Assembly (NCBI GenBank): GCA_946886375.1
Contig: CAMPIL010000207.1
Span: 1-6,627 of the forward strand
DNA: 6,627 nucleotides
Source of the DNA: an uncultured Phycisphaerales bacterium
Lineage (GTDB): Bacteria; Planctomycetota; Phycisphaerae; Phycisphaerales; SM1A02
Direction of reading: 5' to 3'
Below are positions 6,185-6,627 of the stretch, piece by piece (the first letter of the stretch is position 1; each line of letters starts with the position of its first letter). The notes below the pieces were generated by a model. That model did no database searches, was not told where the DNA came from, and saw only the letters and a program-made list of their open reading frames with translations. A program made the position numbers and the translations under genes.

Positions 6185-6223
6185 ATCGCCGAGTTGGTTG
6201 ACGAGTTCGACGCGAAAAGGCGC

Positions 6224-6254
6224 GTGACATCAACATCGTGTGACATCAACATCG
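6224..6254 (+). repeat. Two-copy tandem direct repeat, 16-bp period
   Basis: GTGACATCAACATCG occurs at 6224-6238 and again at 6240-6254, identical over 15 bp with one base between copies. It lies 40 bp after the pterin gene stop, in non-coding DNA. With only two copies it could be a slippage duplication or a pair of protein-binding sites. Confidence 0.85.
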
Positions 6255-6303
6255 CGTCAGTTCCGCATACTTACGCTTGTAGTTCGGCCTCACGCGTGTG
6301 TTC

Positions 6304-6551
6304 ATTTGAACCCACAAAGGTACATAAACAGCACTGCGTTCCGTGAATGCGGGGCGGCAAGTTGGCGGCTGGGCTGGCACATTGTTCGATATCTGGAAGC
6401 GAGCGACGGAGTCGGTTTGCGACGAGTCGTATGGCATTTGGCATGGTGGCGGGTCGTCACGCCGTTCGTTGGCTCAACACGCATTCGCGCAGCGGTGGCT
6501 ATGGCAGTTCCGCCGCGGTCTGCTGGCATATGTACCTTTGAAGGCACAAAT
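6304..6551. repeat. 248-bp segment bounded by imperfect inverted repeats
   Basis: CAAAGGTACATA (6315-6326) is the perfect reverse complement of TATGTACCTTTG (6529-6540). In the same register, CC at 6311-6312 pairs with GG at 6543-6544 and ATTTG at 6304-6308 with CAAAT at 6547-6551, giving 19 pairs over 23 positions. Inward, CAGCA (6329-6333) pairs with TGCTG (6521-6525) after a one-base shift. CTGCG (6334-6338) and GAATGCG (6345-6351) have complements at 6488-6492 and 6480-6486. The form resembles a miniature inverted-repeat element or a large foldable repeat. No transposase and no clear target-site duplication are seen. Confidence 0.6.
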
Positions 6552-6627
6552 AGACATGCGACGGTTGCAACAGCGCACGAGGAATCGCGCAGCCGCACAA
6601 CTTCGCTACCCCACGACCGCGCTACCG

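Larger units (their letters stand above)
6185..6627. other. Long 3' region without a supported gene
   Basis: After the pterin gene I find no gene I can defend in these 443 bp. No clear intrinsic terminator, tRNA or rRNA is visible. One plus-strand frame is open from the first possible start, GTG at 6343, to the right edge (about 95 codons). A minus-strand frame is also open from the right edge down to 6302. Neither has a recognisable domain or ribosome site, and they overlap one another. The stretch is marked instead by a tandem repeat (6224-6254) and a 248-bp inverted-repeat segment (6304-6551), so it may be a degraded or non-autonomous repeat element or the start of a gene extending beyond the window. 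Confidence 0.6.

Noticed and set aside
6211..6224. A hairpin CGCG-AAAAGG-CGCG as terminator of the pterin gene
   Set aside because: The stem is only 4 bp and no T-tract follows.
6343..6627. A plus-strand frame from GTG 6343 open to the right edge as a partial gene
   Set aside because: It has no ribosome site and no recognisable domain, it runs through the inverted-repeat segment, and a minus-strand frame is open over the same DNA. It cannot be ruled out, because the end is outside the window.

Overview
The window looks like chromosomal DNA of a planctomycete, most likely of the Phycisphaerae type. The first protein ends in a dockerin-like double EF-hand of the form D-x-N-G-D-x-x-V-D-x-x-D followed by L-A-V-I-N-x-W-G, a C-terminal module very common in that group. 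The mutase carries the GEGNGG sugar loop of archaeal-type GlmM rather than the usual bacterial loop. The DNA is GC-rich, few starts have a Shine-Dalgarno sequence, and several start codons sit just downstream of -10-like hexamers. This assignment is an inference from family resemblance.

Layout: (1) 2-922 (+) is the 3' part of a cysteine-rich, two-repeat extracellular protein with a C-terminal dockerin-like domain, closed by a strong intrinsic terminator (951-991). (2) 1056-1505 (+) encodes a small PEGA-domain lipoprotein. (3) 1636-2604 (+) encodes a secreted coiled-coil protein with a C-terminal beta-sandwich-like region. (4) 2639-5745 (-) is a probable four-gene operon, read right to left: archaeal-type phosphoglucosamine/phosphohexomutase, PHP-family histidinol-phosphatase-like enzyme (ATGA overlap), DciA/DUF721 replicative helicase loader (54-bp gap with its own candidate promoter), and a Rid-family protein (12-bp gap). 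(5) 5810-6184 (+), divergent from the operon, encodes a QueD/PTPS-family pterin enzyme lacking the usual catalytic Cys and carrying the E-x-x-H-G-H signature of PTPS-III. (6) 6185-6627 has no gene I can support. It holds a two-copy 16-bp tandem repeat and a 248-bp segment bounded by imperfect inverted repeats.

Functionally, the left part makes cell-envelope or secreted proteins. The right part is a housekeeping cluster: amino-sugar precursor synthesis, a PHP phosphoesterase, replication helicase loading, a Rid-family protein and pterin/folate or queuosine synthesis. I see no defence system, CRISPR array, rRNA, tRNA or intact mobile element. The most useful leads are the atypical PTPS, the inverted-repeat segment at the right end, and the recurring -10-at-the-start-codon arrangement.
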